From NCBI GenBank assembly GCA_005116955.1, contig SWDI01000004.1, forward strand, positions 118,731-169,150: a stretch of 50,420 nt of DNA, in the 5' to 3' direction. This DNA comes from Nitrospira sp. (GTDB lineage Bacteria > Nitrospirota > Nitrospiria > Nitrospirales > Nitrospiraceae). This document shows, one piece after another, positions 16,404-25,583 of this stretch; position 1 is the stretch's first letter, and every line of letters starts with the position of its first letter. Position numbers and translations under genes: made by a program. The notes beneath the pieces are model-generated. The model was not told the origin of the DNA. It saw nothing but the letters and a program-made list of their open reading frames with translations, and did not search any database.

Positions 16404-18581
16404 CTACCGCCCTTGTACCACAACCTGGGAAAAGTCGGCGAACGACATGAACAACTCATCGACCTCTTTGAGCAATGTCAGCCGATTGCTGCGGATCGCC
16501 TGATCGTCTGCGTTGACCATCACAGCTTCGAAAAATGCATCAATGACTGGCCTCAGCCCTACCAAGGCATTCAATGCCTCGTGATAGTCACCCATCGACA
16601 GGGCGAACCCCATCTTCGCTCCTTCTTCGTCGACTGCCTGGTGAAGCGCCGATTCTGATGGATGCTGAAACTTCGTTACGTCGACCGGCTGGCGTTCCCA
16701 CTGCTCCTTTTCCACCAACCGATGCGCCCGCTTGAAACCGACGATCAACGGATCGAACTCCGGCTTTCTCGTCACGGCTTCAAGGGCCTGCATCTTCTGC
16801 ACAAGATCCCCAAGATCCACCGACGTATCATAGGCTGACTTCAACACCGAGTCGATGACGTCGTCGCGCAGACCCATCACGATCCGGACATAGTGCCGAA
16901 CTCGCTCAAAGACAAACTCCGTGATTTGCCGGAGACCTTCCCGTTCGAATCCTGGCACGTTCTTGAATCCGCCCTCCGACACATGATTCATGGCCTGATT
17001 GATGTATGTCCCCAGATTGACTCGAAGTTTCCCTTCAAGGAGGATCCGCACCATCGCGGTCGCATGCCGCCGCAACGCAAACGGATCTTCCGAGCCAGTC
17101 GGCACCATGCCGACATGGAAAAACGCAACGATGGTATCGAGGCGGTCAGCCAAAGACAGGACCTGCCCCGCCACCGTTTTGGGCAACTCCCCTTCAATCG
17201 CGCGAGGAAGATACTGTTCTCGAACCGCCTGGCTCACGGCCTCCGATTCGCCGTCATACTTCGCATACTCGCCCCCCATCACACCCTGCAGCTCTGGGAA
17301 CTCACCCACAATCCCGGTCAGAAGATCGGCTTTTGCGAGCGATGCCGCACGGATGCAGGTCTGACGAAGTTCTTCGTCCTCTGGGGATAGATGGGTCGCA
17401 AGCGCTTCCGCGAGTTTCTTGATCCGCTCCTGCTTCTGCGCCATCGTGCCGAGCTTGTGGTGAAAGGTGACCCCCGTAAGTTTCCGCCCCCGTTCCTCCA
17501 GCTTCATCTTCCGGTCTTCGTCGAAAAAGAACTTCGCATCCGCTAACCGCGCCGCCAGCACCCGCTCGTTCCCCGTCCGAATGAGCGCCATGTTTTTGGG
17601 TCCATTGTTGGCAATCGCAATAAAATGCGGCGCCAGTTTGCCAGACTTCTTATCCCTGACCGAGAAAAACCCCTGGTGCTCTTTCATCGACGTGATGAGA
17701 ATTTCAGAAGGAACCGCCAAATACTCCGGTTTGAAGCTGCCAAGAACGGCACAGGGCCACTCCGTGGTGTACACCGCTTGATCGAGCAATGCATCATCCG
17801 CATTCAATGCAACACCAGCCTTGACACAGAGCCGGTCGATTTGTTGCTGAATCACCGTTCGGCGGCGTTCGGGATCAAGCGTCACCCCTAGCTTTTCAAG
17901 ACTCTTGCTGTAGGTTTTGAAATCCCTCACGGTGATGGGCTTTTTGCCACCCCTCACGCGATGACCGGACGTCCGATTCCCGGCATGGATCCCGGCGATC
18001 TGTACCGGCACGACCTTGCCCCCAAATAGCGCCATGATCCATCGTACGGGCCTGGCGAAGCGTACGCCTGTTTCGTTCCACTTCATGGCCTTCGGAAAAG
18101 ACAGCGTTTCGAAAAGGTGAGGCAGCAATTCCGGAAGAAGGGTTGCGGTCTTGCGTCCGGTATCGCGCTTGACCGCGAACAGATACTCGCCCTTCGGCGT
18201 GCTCCGTATCTCCAGACCTTCGACCGGTACACCTTGTCCAGCGGCAAATCCCATTGCCGCTTTTGTGGGTTGGCCAGCCTGGTCGAATGCCACCATTTTT
18301 GATGGTCCCATCGTTTCTTTGACCACCGCAGCTTGGTGCGCAAGCAACTCGTCTACGATCACGACAAGCCGCCGAGGCGTCCCATAGGTCTTGATGGACC
18401 CGCACGACAACCGGGCCTCCTGAAAGAGGCGGGTCGCTGATTCTCGAAGAGCCGTCAGGGCCAGCGCAACAAATTCAAATGGCAGCTCTTCCATGCCGAT
18501 TTCGAATAACAGCTCGGCGGTAGGTTTGGAGCGACGAGGTTTTTGTTGACGGGATTTCTTTTTCACGAGCGGGCGCTTCAT
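16404..18581 (-). CDS. glyS: Glycine--tRNA ligase beta subunit
   Basis: This is the beta subunit of the alpha2-beta2 glycyl-tRNA synthetase, which binds tRNA-Gly and supports charging. ATG 18581 is chosen because it overlaps the glyQ stop by 4 nt; the longer frame runs back into glyQ. The family start [12 protein letters not shown] is preceded by an extra ~24-residue basic stretch ([19 protein letters not shown]). Other family motifs are [16 protein letters not shown] and [11 protein letters not shown]; the DALR-type anticodon-binding end closes the protein. Length is about 725 residues, slightly above the norm because of the N-terminal extension. It is translationally coupled to glyQ. Confidence 0.95.
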   Translation of the reverse strand: MKRPLVKKKSRQQKPRRSKPTAELLFEIGMEELPFEFVALALTALRESATRLFQEARLSCGSIKTYGTPRRLVVIVDELLAHQAAVVKETMGPSKMVAFDQAGQPTKAAMGFAAGQGVPVEGLEIRSTPKGEYLFAVKRDTGRKTATLLPELLPHLFETLSFPKAMKWNETGVRFARPVRWIMALFGGKVVPVQIAGIHAGNRTSGHRVRGGKKPITVRDFKTYSKSLEKLGVTLDPERRRTVIQQQIDRLCVKAGVALNADDALLDQAVYTTEWPCAVLGSFKPEYLAVPSEILITSMKEHQGFFSVRDKKSGKLAPHFIAIANNGPKNMALIRTGNERVLAARLADAKFFFDEDRKMKLEERGRKLTGVTFHHKLGTMAQKQERIKKLAEALATHLSPEDEELRQTCIRAASLAKADLLTGIVGEFPELQGVMGGEYAKYDGESEAVSQAVREQYLPRAIEGELPKTVAGQVLSLADRLDTIVAFFHVGMVPTGSEDPFALRRHATAMVRILLEGKLRVNLGTYINQAMNHVSEGGFKNVPGFEREGLRQITEFVFERVRHYVRIVMGLRDDVIDSVLKSAYDTSVDLGDLVQKMQALEAVTRKPEFDPLIVGFKRAHRLVEKEQWERQPVDVTKFQHPSESALHQAVDEEGAKMGFALSMGDYHEALNALVGLRPVIDAFFEAVMVNADDQAIRSNRLTLLKEVDELFMSFADFSQVVVQGR

Positions 18582-19471
18582 CGATGTGCAACCTGCGTCT
18601 TCATCAGTGGATGCCCCATCGCGGCTCGCTCGTCGCGATAGCGCTCGGCACATTGCCTGGCCAGTGCCCGCACCCGCGCGATGTACCCCGTTCGTTCAGC
18701 CACACTGATCGCCCCACGGGCATCGAGGAGGTTGAACAGATGGGATGATTTGATGCAGAAATCATAGGCCGGCAGCGTCAAACGCCTGTCGGTCCGCGCG
18801 AGCAATCGCTTACATTCCGCTTCGTTCGCCTGGAAGCCCTGCATGAGCATCGTGACGTCCGCTTCCTCGAAATTGTAGCGCGACCCCTGCACCTCGGTCT
18901 CGTGATGAATGTCTCGATACGACACCTGGTCGGTCCAAGCCAGATCAAAGACGTTGTCTACTCCCTGTAGATACATCGCGATGCGTTCCGTCCCGTAGGT
19001 GATTTCGCCCGTGATCGGGCTGAGTTCAATCCCACCAATTTCCTGAAAGTACGTAAACTGGGTGATCTCCATCCCATCCAATCTCACTTCCCATCCAAGT
19101 CCCCACGCCCCCAGCGTCGGGGACTCCCAATCGTCTTGGATGAAGCGAATGTCATGCTCCTTAGGATTGATCCCCAGCCGGGCCAGACTCTCCAGATACA
19201 ACTCTTGAATATTGTCGGGTGAAGGCTTCAGCACGACTTGGTACTGATAATAGTGCTGAAGACGGTTGGGGTTTTCGCCATAGCGGCCATCCGTCGGACG
19301 TCGGCAAGGCTGCACATAGGCCGCCCGCCATGGCTCCGGTCCGAGTGAGCGCAGAAACGTGGCCGGATGAAAGGTGCCGGCGCCCATTTCCATGTCATAG
19401 GGTTGATGAATCACACAGCCGTGATCGGCCCAGAAGCGATGGAGGGTCAGAATAAGTTCTTGGAACGTCAC
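18578..19471 (-). CDS. glyQ: Glycine--tRNA ligase alpha subunit
   Basis: This is the catalytic alpha subunit of the bacterial tetrameric glycyl-tRNA synthetase. At 297 residues it has the standard length. It begins [19 protein letters not shown] and shows the family motifs [37 protein letters not shown] and [19 protein letters not shown]. It is first in the minus-strand block, so its promoter should lie in 19472-19803. The stop overlaps the glyS start. Confidence 0.97.
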   Translation of the reverse strand: MTFQELILTLHRFWADHGCVIHQPYDMEMGAGTFHPATFLRSLGPEPWRAAYVQPCRRPTDGRYGENPNRLQHYYQYQVVLKPSPDNIQELYLESLARLGINPKEHDIRFIQDDWESPTLGAWGLGWEVRLDGMEITQFTYFQEIGGIELSPITGEITYGTERIAMYLQGVDNVFDLAWTDQVSYRDIHHETEVQGSRYNFEEADVTMLMQGFQANEAECKRLLARTDRRLTLPAYDFCIKSSHLFNLLDARGAISVAERTGYIARVRALARQCAERYRDERAAMGHPLMKTQVAHR

Positions 19472-19803
19472 AGAGCCTACAGTCTGGTCAGGAGAGATGA
19501 TTAGCTGCTTCCTCTGAAAGTAGCAAAGCTAGCAAGATTGCTTTTCCTCTGTCAAGAAATGACGTCTCCTCGAAAACGACGACACCGAAAAGCAGAGGAG
19601 GCTGGCGGCAGCGGATCGATGAAGCGGTCGATTCACCGAAGAGCGGATTATCCGCACTCCTGCAATCATGCCACCTTGATTGCAGGTGAACACTACAAGT
19701 TATCTCGGAATGGGGGGCGTCATCCTCACTGATATGTCCAATCCTGCAACCAGCAAGAGGCTGCGTCACCCTTTAACTTGTTGCGCTAATGATACCGCCT
19801 AAC
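19472..19803. other. Intergenic region upstream of glyQ
   Basis: No gene is supported. The region should carry the glyQ promoter and marks the border between the housekeeping block and the accessory island. It contains a strong hairpin at 19659-19686. A 93-codon minus-strand frame (19769-19488) looks like chance. Confidence 0.5.
19659..19686. promoter_or_regulatory. Perfect 10-bp inverted repeat
   Basis: CCTGCAATCA and TGATTGCAGG pair perfectly around an 8-nt loop. No T-tract follows on either strand, so it is more likely an operator or mRNA leader structure than an intrinsic terminator. It lies about 190 bp upstream of glyQ and 118 bp beyond the stop of the unknown gene at 19804. Confidence 0.45.
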
Positions 19804-20364
19804 TTATTTCAACCGTGACAAAATCAACTCAGCCACTCTACCTTCAACTTCGATGAAGGTTTCATCGCGAGGAGCACGCGTGTAGGGTTGAAAACGCACA
19901 GAAAAGACAATATTTTCCTTACGAACGAACAGCGCAGAAGACTCATAAGTCTCATCCCCTAGCCCTTCTATGAGCATCACCTTTTCGTCGTGAATGGGTT
20001 CTGCTACGACGTGCAACCACTCTTTAGCCTTACTGATAGAGTTCTCTGACCAAAAAGTGACGACAATCATCATGACGTTTCTTTGAATTCCGGTGTCCAG
20101 TTTCCGTACTGGTGGAGCAATCCATGAACACAGCGTCGAATCGAGGAGTTTTTTGCTTTTGCCAGCATCACCTTTTGGATCATCTCGGAAACTCGCCCCA
20201 AGCTTGTGGTTAATGTCAGATACACTAATCAAGCTGCATGGATCACGAGGCAGTAAAAGCGTGGCTAATACGGCTTCTTCCATTACGAGACTGTACACAA
20301 CAATCCAGACAAGCAATGCATAAGGTTTGGTGAAATACTGTTGTAATAATCTCATAGAATTCAT
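19804..20364 (-). CDS. Exported or anchored protein of unknown function
   Basis: This 186-residue protein has an N-terminal hydrophobic segment (YALLVWIVVYSLVMEEAVLATLLL). The rest is a soluble domain starting PCSLISVSDINHKLGASF and containing CSW about 45 residues later. This PCS-(x)n-hydrophobic-LG-(x)n-C pattern resembles small secreted lipoprotein-like domains such as DUF3558, with a possible disulfide, but the match is an impression. It lies on the minus strand within the AT-richer accessory island. Confidence 0.6.
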   Translation of the reverse strand: MNSMRLLQQYFTKPYALLVWIVVYSLVMEEAVLATLLLPRDPCSLISVSDINHKLGASFRDDPKGDAGKSKKLLDSTLCSWIAPPVRKLDTGIQRNVMMIVVTFWSENSISKAKEWLHVVAEPIHDEKVMLIEGLGDETYESSALFVRKENIVFSVRFQPYTRAPRDETFIEVEGRVAELILSRLK

Positions 20365-20458
20365 CCCCCCGTTTCAGCTCCAGCAGCGCCACCATTTCCC
20401 GATGGCCTTCCCAGCTGCCACGCGGAGCGAGGGAACCCAAAAAACGGCAACTCAGTTA

Positions 20459-21169
20459 TCACCGGAGTAGGAGTTGCACGATTTGAGCCAAGATAACTAC
20501 TAGGCTTACACCTCCAAGTGCAACTGCTACTTTTGCTAAGACTACCCAAACAAAAGAGCCGATGTATTTATTGGCAGCACGCCATGCTCCTAGTAACACC
20601 AGTGTTTGATACGCTGTGTACATGAGCAATATGATAGCAAGCAAGCCGATTGACGGAATAAGCCTCATGGCGAGGCCTACCACAAGTCCAACCAACACAC
20701 CGTAAATCCAGTAAGTCCTAGCTAAGCCGAATTCTCCAGTCACTAGCCTGCCAAAGAAGCCCCAAAGAAAAATGAGACCGGTGCCTACCCCTAGAATCCA
20801 CCAAAAAGAAAAGCCCGATAAAATATCAAAGGCTGACAATGAAGGTTCTGAAGAAAGACCTTCAGGAATAACCTTCAAGGTTCTAAGATTATCAACCGCC
20901 GATTGATCAATATATTCACCCTGGTTGTCGCTTTCTTGTCCAACACCAATGGCGTATCCTTTGGTTTCTATGTACAACCCAAACACATACAAAAAATGGG
21001 TTTTTTGTGTGCCATATCCAAAATACGCGTCTTCGAGTCCTGGAATTTCAACAGATTGAATCTTATGCAGTTCTTCGATAGTTCCCCATGGAATCGGAAT
21101 CTTGACTTTTGCTTCCACATTACTCGAAATACCAAAGAGTAGAATCAAAACAATGACCAATGCCTTCAT
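20459..21169 (-). CDS. Signal-peptide membrane protein of unknown function
   Basis: This 236-residue protein has a signal peptide (KALVIVLILLFGISSNVEA), a ~90-residue extracytoplasmic domain, and a C-terminal half with four to five hydrophobic helices (FWWILGVGTGLIFLWGFF, YGVLVGLVVGLAMRLI, LLAIILLMYTAYQTLVLL, VALGGVSLVVILAQIV). No family is recognised. GC content is visibly lower than in the housekeeping block, in line with acquisition. It lies in the same direction as the neighbouring island genes. Confidence 0.65.
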   Translation of the reverse strand: MKALVIVLILLFGISSNVEAKVKIPIPWGTIEELHKIQSVEIPGLEDAYFGYGTQKTHFLYVFGLYIETKGYAIGVGQESDNQGEYIDQSAVDNLRTLKVIPEGLSSEPSLSAFDILSGFSFWWILGVGTGLIFLWGFFGRLVTGEFGLARTYWIYGVLVGLVVGLAMRLIPSIGLLAIILLMYTAYQTLVLLGAWRAANKYIGSFVWVVLAKVAVALGGVSLVVILAQIVQLLLR

Positions 21170-21296
21170 GGCTCGTCATCCTTTCTTGCCTTCGCTAGCA
21201 AACGTAGAAGTCCATCATGATATATCCTTGTCCAGTTTCTGGGGGATCACTTTCTTAAAGTAGAATCATTTGGCAGATATTCTGGATGGAGAGGAT

Positions 21297-21698
21297 CTAA
21301 GGTTTGTCTTTGAGTCGCTTTTCAATCGCTTCGAGGCGAAGAAGAATTTTCCCTATAACCACATCAAGAGATTCTAACCTCTGGGAAATGCCAGCTTTCT
21401 CTGCTTCGTGTAGCTTCTCGAAACGATTGAGCATAATTTTGTTCTCTTCTTGTCTCGCCTGGAGCTGAACCTGTTCCAATTGTCCTCGCACCTGGGACAG
21501 TTCCTGTTCGCGCAAAAAGCTTTCGATTTTTGAAATTTCCTTGTCCTGGTGGTCCTGAGATCTACTCAGTGTGGACATTTTGGACCTGACCTCCTGCAAG
21601 TCTGACTGCTTTCCGACACATCCGCACAGAGTTACGACACAAAGTAGCGGGAGAAACCATACTGAACGGACAATTATTCTTTCTGAACACCCACTCAT
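21297..21698 (-). CDS. Coiled-coil lipoprotein, copy 1 (intact)
   Basis: From ATG 21698 this is a 133-residue lipoprotein. The signal segment (VWFLPLLCVVTLCGC) ends in a lipobox Cys. A continuous charged helix follows, with heptad-like spacing (MSTLSRSQDHQDKEISKIESFL, then HEAEKAGISQRLESLDVVIG), so it probably forms a coiled coil at the membrane. The frame is open to GTG 21740, but the bases 21740-21750 copy the end of the kinase gene at 22760. ATG 21698 is therefore the likelier start. A near-copy with a frameshift lies at 22325-22740. Confidence 0.75.
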   Translation of the reverse strand: MSGCSERIIVRSVWFLPLLCVVTLCGCVGKQSDLQEVRSKMSTLSRSQDHQDKEISKIESFLREQELSQVRGQLEQVQLQARQEENKIMLNRFEKLHEAEKAGISQRLESLDVVIGKILLRLEAIEKRLKDKP

Positions 21699-21752
21699 TG
21701 GTAATCCATTTCCGTAGTCATTGCGTACGCACTTGTTCACCTTTGTGGCGCC
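21297..21752. repeat. Duplicated ~450-bp unit, copy 1
   Basis: This segment parallels 22325-22793. It contains the last ~10 codons of the kinase gene (reading RHKGEQVRTQ-stop here against RRKGEEARTY-stop in the original) followed by the lipoprotein gene. The distal ~70 bases of both copies are identical. The duplication boundary therefore lies within the kinase 3' end. Confidence 0.8.
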
Positions 21753-21793
21753 ATACTCACACCCGCATTACTAGAAGGAGGTTTGAAGAGCGA

Positions 21794-22168
21794 TCAAATA
21801 TCCGAGAAGCTTTTTAGTTCCTGAAAGATCCCCTCTATGGGTGAAACCTGACCACAGTGTGCACAGGTGACATAGATTTGTTCTCCAAGCTCCGTACGCT
21901 TCTGAACCGCACTTCCTTGGCAGTTCAAGGCTTGACAGGGGCCGCACTTGAAAACCCCCTGGTTCCTACAGGACGGACAGCCTCCATAGTGGGTGTCGAA
22001 CTGGATGTTGCCGATCGCTTCCTCCCCGAAACCTCGTGTAGCCTGAAGTGTGGAAAGCCGGATCGTCCTTCCGGCTAGCCATCCATTGTCACTTTTCCGG
22101 AACTCGATTCCGAAGTCATGATTGTGCAGTGAGCACTTGGCTTTTACCATGCGGCTTGGTCCTTGCAT
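21794..22168 (-). CDS. Double zinc-ribbon protein (TerY-C-like)
   Basis: This 124-residue soluble protein has a hydrophobic/charged first half and a second half rich in paired cysteines: GGCPSC, FKCGPC, then NCQG, and finally VTCAHCG. These make one or two treble-clef or rubredoxin-type zinc sites. Similar zinc domains (TerY-C) are known at the end of TerY-type VWA proteins. The VWA protein of this island lacks one, so this gene may supply it separately. It sits between the two lipoprotein copies on the same strand, suggesting it was part of the duplicated or rearranged module. Confidence 0.6.
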   Translation of the reverse strand: MQGPSRMVKAKCSLHNHDFGIEFRKSDNGWLAGRTIRLSTLQATRGFGEEAIGNIQFDTHYGGCPSCRNQGVFKCGPCQALNCQGSAVQKRTELGEQIYVTCAHCGQVSPIEGIFQELKSFSDI

Positions 22169-22324
22169 CTGCTCGTTGTCCTCCCCTGAATCAAGCTACC
22201 TCGGTGATCGTTGTTATCGAATGTATGCCCAGGCCTTGGGAAATCATGTTGCAGCAGCCACTAGATTGCGGATTCGCACCAAGTGGTAGACGTCGGCCAT
22301 TGGGAAGCCTTCCGGACCGGACAC

Positions 22325-22740
22325 CTATGTTTTGTCTTTGAGTCGCTTTTCAATCGCTTCGAGGCGAAGAAGAATTTTCCCTATAACCACATCAAGAGAT
22401 CTAACCTCTGGGAAATGCCAGCTTTCTCTGCTTCGTGTAGCTTCTCGAATCGATTGAGTATAAGTTTGATCTCTTCTTGTCTCATGTAGAGATCTCCCGC
22501 CTGATGCTGAATGTATTCCAATCGCATTCGCACCTGGGGCAGTTCCTGTTCGCGCAAAAAACTTTCCATTTTGGAAATTTTCTTGTCCTGCGCGTCCATA
22601 TATTTACTCAACGTGTAAATCTGGTGCTGGGCCTCCTTCAAGTCTGACTGCTTTGCGACACATCCGCACAGAGTTGCGACACAAAGCAGGTGGAGAAGCC
22701 ATGCTGAACGGCTAGTTATTTTTTCTGAACGCCCACTCAT
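22325..22740 (-). pseudogene. Coiled-coil lipoprotein, copy 2 (3' frameshift)
   Basis: This is the paralogue of the 21297-21698 gene, sharing the lipoprotein signal (LLHLLCVATLCGC) and coiled-coil part (MESFLREQELPQVRMRLEY). Near 22400 one T is missing compared with copy 1 (AGAGATCTAACC against AGAGATTCTAACC). The frame therefore ends early with RLDLLMWL-stop at 22381 instead of continuing through the conserved tail. Restoring that base would extend it to TAG at 22325-22327, ending LKDKT. The truncated product keeps the anchor and most of the helix. It lies directly after the kinase stop. Confidence 0.8.
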
Positions 22741-22759
22741 TGGCAATCCATTTCGGTAG

Positions 22760-24799
22760 TCAGTACGTACGCGCTTCTTCACCTTTACGACGGGCTGCCT
22801 CTCGAACCGAGGGTTCTTCGTTTAAGGCTTGTCGTCGAGCCTCATTCATAGCCTCTCGTGCCCGTTCCTCCTGACCAAGTCTGGGTTCGTCAGTAAATTC
22901 TCCTTCTACTGCCCCATTCTTACGTAAGATCTCAACCACGTCTCGATGCCCGTTCTTGGCGGCGACAACAAGCGGAGACCAGCCAAACTGATCTGTCTGG
23001 TTCACTGCCGCACCCTTCGCCAAGAGCGCCTCGACCACATCCCGATGCCCCATCTCGGCAGCGAAATAGAGCGGAGACCTGCCTTTCCAAGACGTCTGAT
23101 TCACCGCCGCGCCCTTCGCCACAAGCAGCTCGACCACCTCCCGATGCCCGTGCATGGCAGCGAGAACGAGCGGAGACGAGCCCTTCGGATCTGTCTGGAC
23201 CGCTGCCGCACCCTTTGCCACGAGCAGCTCAACCACTTCTCTATGCCCGTTCTTGGCGGCGAGAAGGAGCGGAGACCAGCCATTCTGATCCGTCTGATTC
23301 ACCGCCGCGCCCTTCTCCAAAAGCAGCTTCACGACATCCAGCTCTCCCTTTGCAGCAAACTTGCGTAGGTCTGACGCATTCTTCTCGCGGGCAAGCTCAG
23401 CGCGTTTGTCTGCATCCAATTTCAACCCCGAAAAGTGTTGGGATCGCACAGGGTTTTGGGGAACCTGAGAGGCACCCGCTTGCTCAGGCGCAACAGGTTC
23501 GACTATCGCCCGCTGGTCTGTCTTCTTCTGTACGATAGCCGGAGATGGAGACGAGCTCGAGCGCTTTTCCTCCTGGGCGCTTGCGGAGCTCGGTTGTGAC
23601 ACAGCAGTGTTCTGACGGTCATCAGGCCCTTCCATGAACAATGACAAAGTAAAGAGAGCGACACCTATTGAAATTGCAGTACTGATATATTGCCTTTGTG
23701 CATTCCACACTTTCTCCCAATATCCAAGCGCAGTAGGTTGTGCTCGTGGAGCGCTTATCTGCGCGGTGTTGCAGAAGTGGCAAGGTTTGGAGAAATGGTC
23801 CAGCTGAGCGTTGTGCGGGCAACGGCGAACTTTCTGAGCTACTGTTTCCCAATGGGCTCTCCAGTCCTCGGCGCTGGGTCTGTCATGCGCGGGGCCTAGG
23901 AAGGCCCGGCGAAAGAGCAGGAGGGTATCCTCTTCCAACAGATGTGTCTGATCTCCCGTAGGCTCTAATCCCCGCCGTGTTGGATCAATAGAGAACAAGT
24001 TCTCCTTAATTCGCTCACTGACCCCAGTAGGTTCATGAGAGGAATGACGGTGCTTTCCCGCGGTAGGAAGATTTCCATTATTGAAGAGCTGGAACAGTAG
24101 GACCGCGAGTCCGAATCTCACTTGTCTATCGTCGAGGAGATCGCAAGCGAAGTCAGATGGACTCTTCGGATCTCGGAATTCCGAGGCAACAGCATCGGGA
24201 TGGGCGGCTTCGGCAGGAATGATCTGCGTGCCGCTACGAATCGCGAATCCGTCGCAGTCAAGGAGTGTGATCCATCCGTCGTTCTTGTGAAGCCGGAAGT
24301 TATCTGGGTTGAAATCTACTACCAAGTGACCGGCCTTGCGAACGTAGCTGATCACACTACACAGGTTTCTTGCTACGTATGTACGAAAAGTCCAATCATT
24401 GCGGAGCCCTTGCCTCGCGCGACTGCGTTCAGTCGTCAGGCTGTATATAGAAATGGTGTTGTGATAATCGACGGTTCTCATGGAGAACCCGATGATCTGG
24501 TCGTGCTCATCGAGGAGAAGCCGTTGCGGCCAGGCGATCTGCACGATGCTCGTCCCGTTGTGCTGAATAATCTGATGCGCTGGAGGTGCTGCAAGCATCG
24601 CCTGCACCTTGGGGGGAAGCTGGAGAACCCGCGCTTTCTCCTTAGAGGTCACATTTTTGTAGGCTTTTACAACTTCGACTCCACTCTGCAGCTGAAAAAC
24701 TTCCCCGATACTCCCTGAGTCCAGATAGGTGCCTGTAAGGGTTTCGACCGATCCATTCCCGTTCTTCAACCGGAATCGTTTTGTGCTAGCCTTAGCCAT
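22760..24799 (-). CDS. Divergent Ser/Thr kinase fused to zinc cluster, TM and ankyrin repeats
   Basis: This 679-residue protein runs from ATG 24799, which overlaps the PP2C stop by 8 nt. The kinase domain comes first: Gly loop GSIGEV (about 29-34), Lys45 in VVKAYK, catalytic loop VVDFNPDN (Asp162, Asn167) and a DFG-like DCDG (181-184). The usual HRD is replaced by V-D-F-N, as in TerY-associated kinases. A Cys/His cluster (CPHNAQLDHFSKPCHFC, about 345-362) follows, then one TM helix (STAISIGVALFTLSLFM). A charged linker and about five ankyrin units (NGWSPLLLAAKNGHREVVEL and similar, ~470-630) complete it. The kinase part would be cytosolic; the ankyrins may lie across the membrane or be a binding platform. 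It is the third gene of a VWA-PP2C-kinase unit. Confidence 0.85.
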   Translation of the reverse strand: MAKASTKRFRLKNGNGSVETLTGTYLDSGSIGEVFQLQSGVEVVKAYKNVTSKEKARVLQLPPKVQAMLAAPPAHQIIQHNGTSIVQIAWPQRLLLDEHDQIIGFSMRTVDYHNTISIYSLTTERSRARQGLRNDWTFRTYVARNLCSVISYVRKAGHLVVDFNPDNFRLHKNDGWITLLDCDGFAIRSGTQIIPAEAAHPDAVASEFRDPKSPSDFACDLLDDRQVRFGLAVLLFQLFNNGNLPTAGKHRHSSHEPTGVSERIKENLFSIDPTRRGLEPTGDQTHLLEEDTLLLFRRAFLGPAHDRPSAEDWRAHWETVAQKVRRCPHNAQLDHFSKPCHFCNTAQISAPRAQPTALGYWEKVWNAQRQYISTAISIGVALFTLSLFMEGPDDRQNTAVSQPSSASAQEEKRSSSSPSPAIVQKKTDQRAIVEPVAPEQAGASQVPQNPVRSQHFSGLKLDADKRAELAREKNASDLRKFAAKGELDVVKLLLEKGAAVNQTDQNGWSPLLLAAKNGHREVVELLVAKGAAAVQTDPKGSSPLVLAAMHGHREVVELLVAKGAAVNQTSWKGRSPLYFAAEMGHRDVVEALLAKGAAVNQTDQFGWSPLVVAAKNGHRDVVEILRKNGAVEGEFTDEPRLGQEERAREAMNEARRQALNEEPSVREAARRKGEEARTY

Positions 24800-25574
24800 T
24801 GCGCGTTGCCCATAGTAGCGTGCAGTCATCGCCACTGGTTTTTCTAACCGTGGGTTGATTCAGTAACTCTGCTAGCGCCTCTTCCCCAGCTTGACCAGGA
24901 TGCGCATGGAGAAAGTTGAGAATCGGTTCATAGAAGCGAGGTTTGGGTTGCGCGTCGGGGCCAACCGCAAACGGAGAGAATCCATCTGTCATCAACAGGA
25001 TGGACGAGACCACCGAGGCTTTCGAAATGACCACGTTCTCTCGCCAATTCGAATCGGTCAAAAAGGAAGTGATGTTGGCAAACTCACTTGGTGTGCCATG
25101 CGAAACAGCGCGGACCTTAGCTGGTGATGCGCCGTCAAAAGCGATTGCCAGTCCATCACCTAGATGAAAGAAGACACCGCCTTGGCCATACAGCACCGCG
25201 CCCACGATGGTCGCAGAATAGTCATGTAACTTCTCGCCATGCGACGCCGCTGCGTCTGCGAGTGCTTGGCGTCCTTCGGACATTGCGGTCATGATTGCGT
25301 TAGGCACCGATGTGCCAAAACCATCGGTCGCGATCCGATCCACAATTGTCTGAGCGGCAAGGTGTGCTCCCTCACCTCCTCGCGAAGCACTACCTGCACC
25401 ATCGGCCACTACAGCGATGCAGCATAACCCCTCAGACCAACAGCAAAACGCGTCCTGACAGGCCGACTCTCGTTTCTCGTGCGATGCGCCTCGCACCGCA
25501 CTCGCACAAACTCTCCAATGGTTTGCGGCAAACGACTGGTTCGCCGGGCCTAAGGCTGCGATGCGAAACGACAT
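24792..25574 (-). CDS. PP2C-family protein phosphatase
   Basis: This 260-residue phosphatase carries the PP2C motifs in order: RGASHEKRESACQDAF (metal Asp41), VVADGAGSASRGGEGA (Asp58), DYSATIVGAVL, FFHLGDG, LLMTDGFS and SGDDCTLLWA. It should remove phosphate from Ser/Thr using Mn/Mg and would oppose the downstream kinase, whose ATG lies inside its final codons. It starts 9 bp after the VWA stop. This PP2C-kinase-VWA set is the arrangement known as the TerY-P triad. Confidence 0.9.
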   Translation of the reverse strand: MSFRIAALGPANQSFAANHWRVCASAVRGASHEKRESACQDAFCCWSEGLCCIAVVADGAGSASRGGEGAHLAAQTIVDRIATDGFGTSVPNAIMTAMSEGRQALADAAASHGEKLHDYSATIVGAVLYGQGGVFFHLGDGLAIAFDGASPAKVRAVSHGTPSEFANITSFLTDSNWRENVVISKASVVSSILLMTDGFSPFAVGPDAQPKPRFYEPILNFLHAHPGQAGEEALAELLNQPTVRKTSGDDCTLLWATRNG

Positions 25575-25583
25575 GAACGTGGC

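Noticed and set aside
22940-23390. Regularly spaced repeats that could suggest a CRISPR or tandem array
   Set aside because: The period is about 99 bp and in frame with ankyrin units; there are no short identical repeats with unique spacers.
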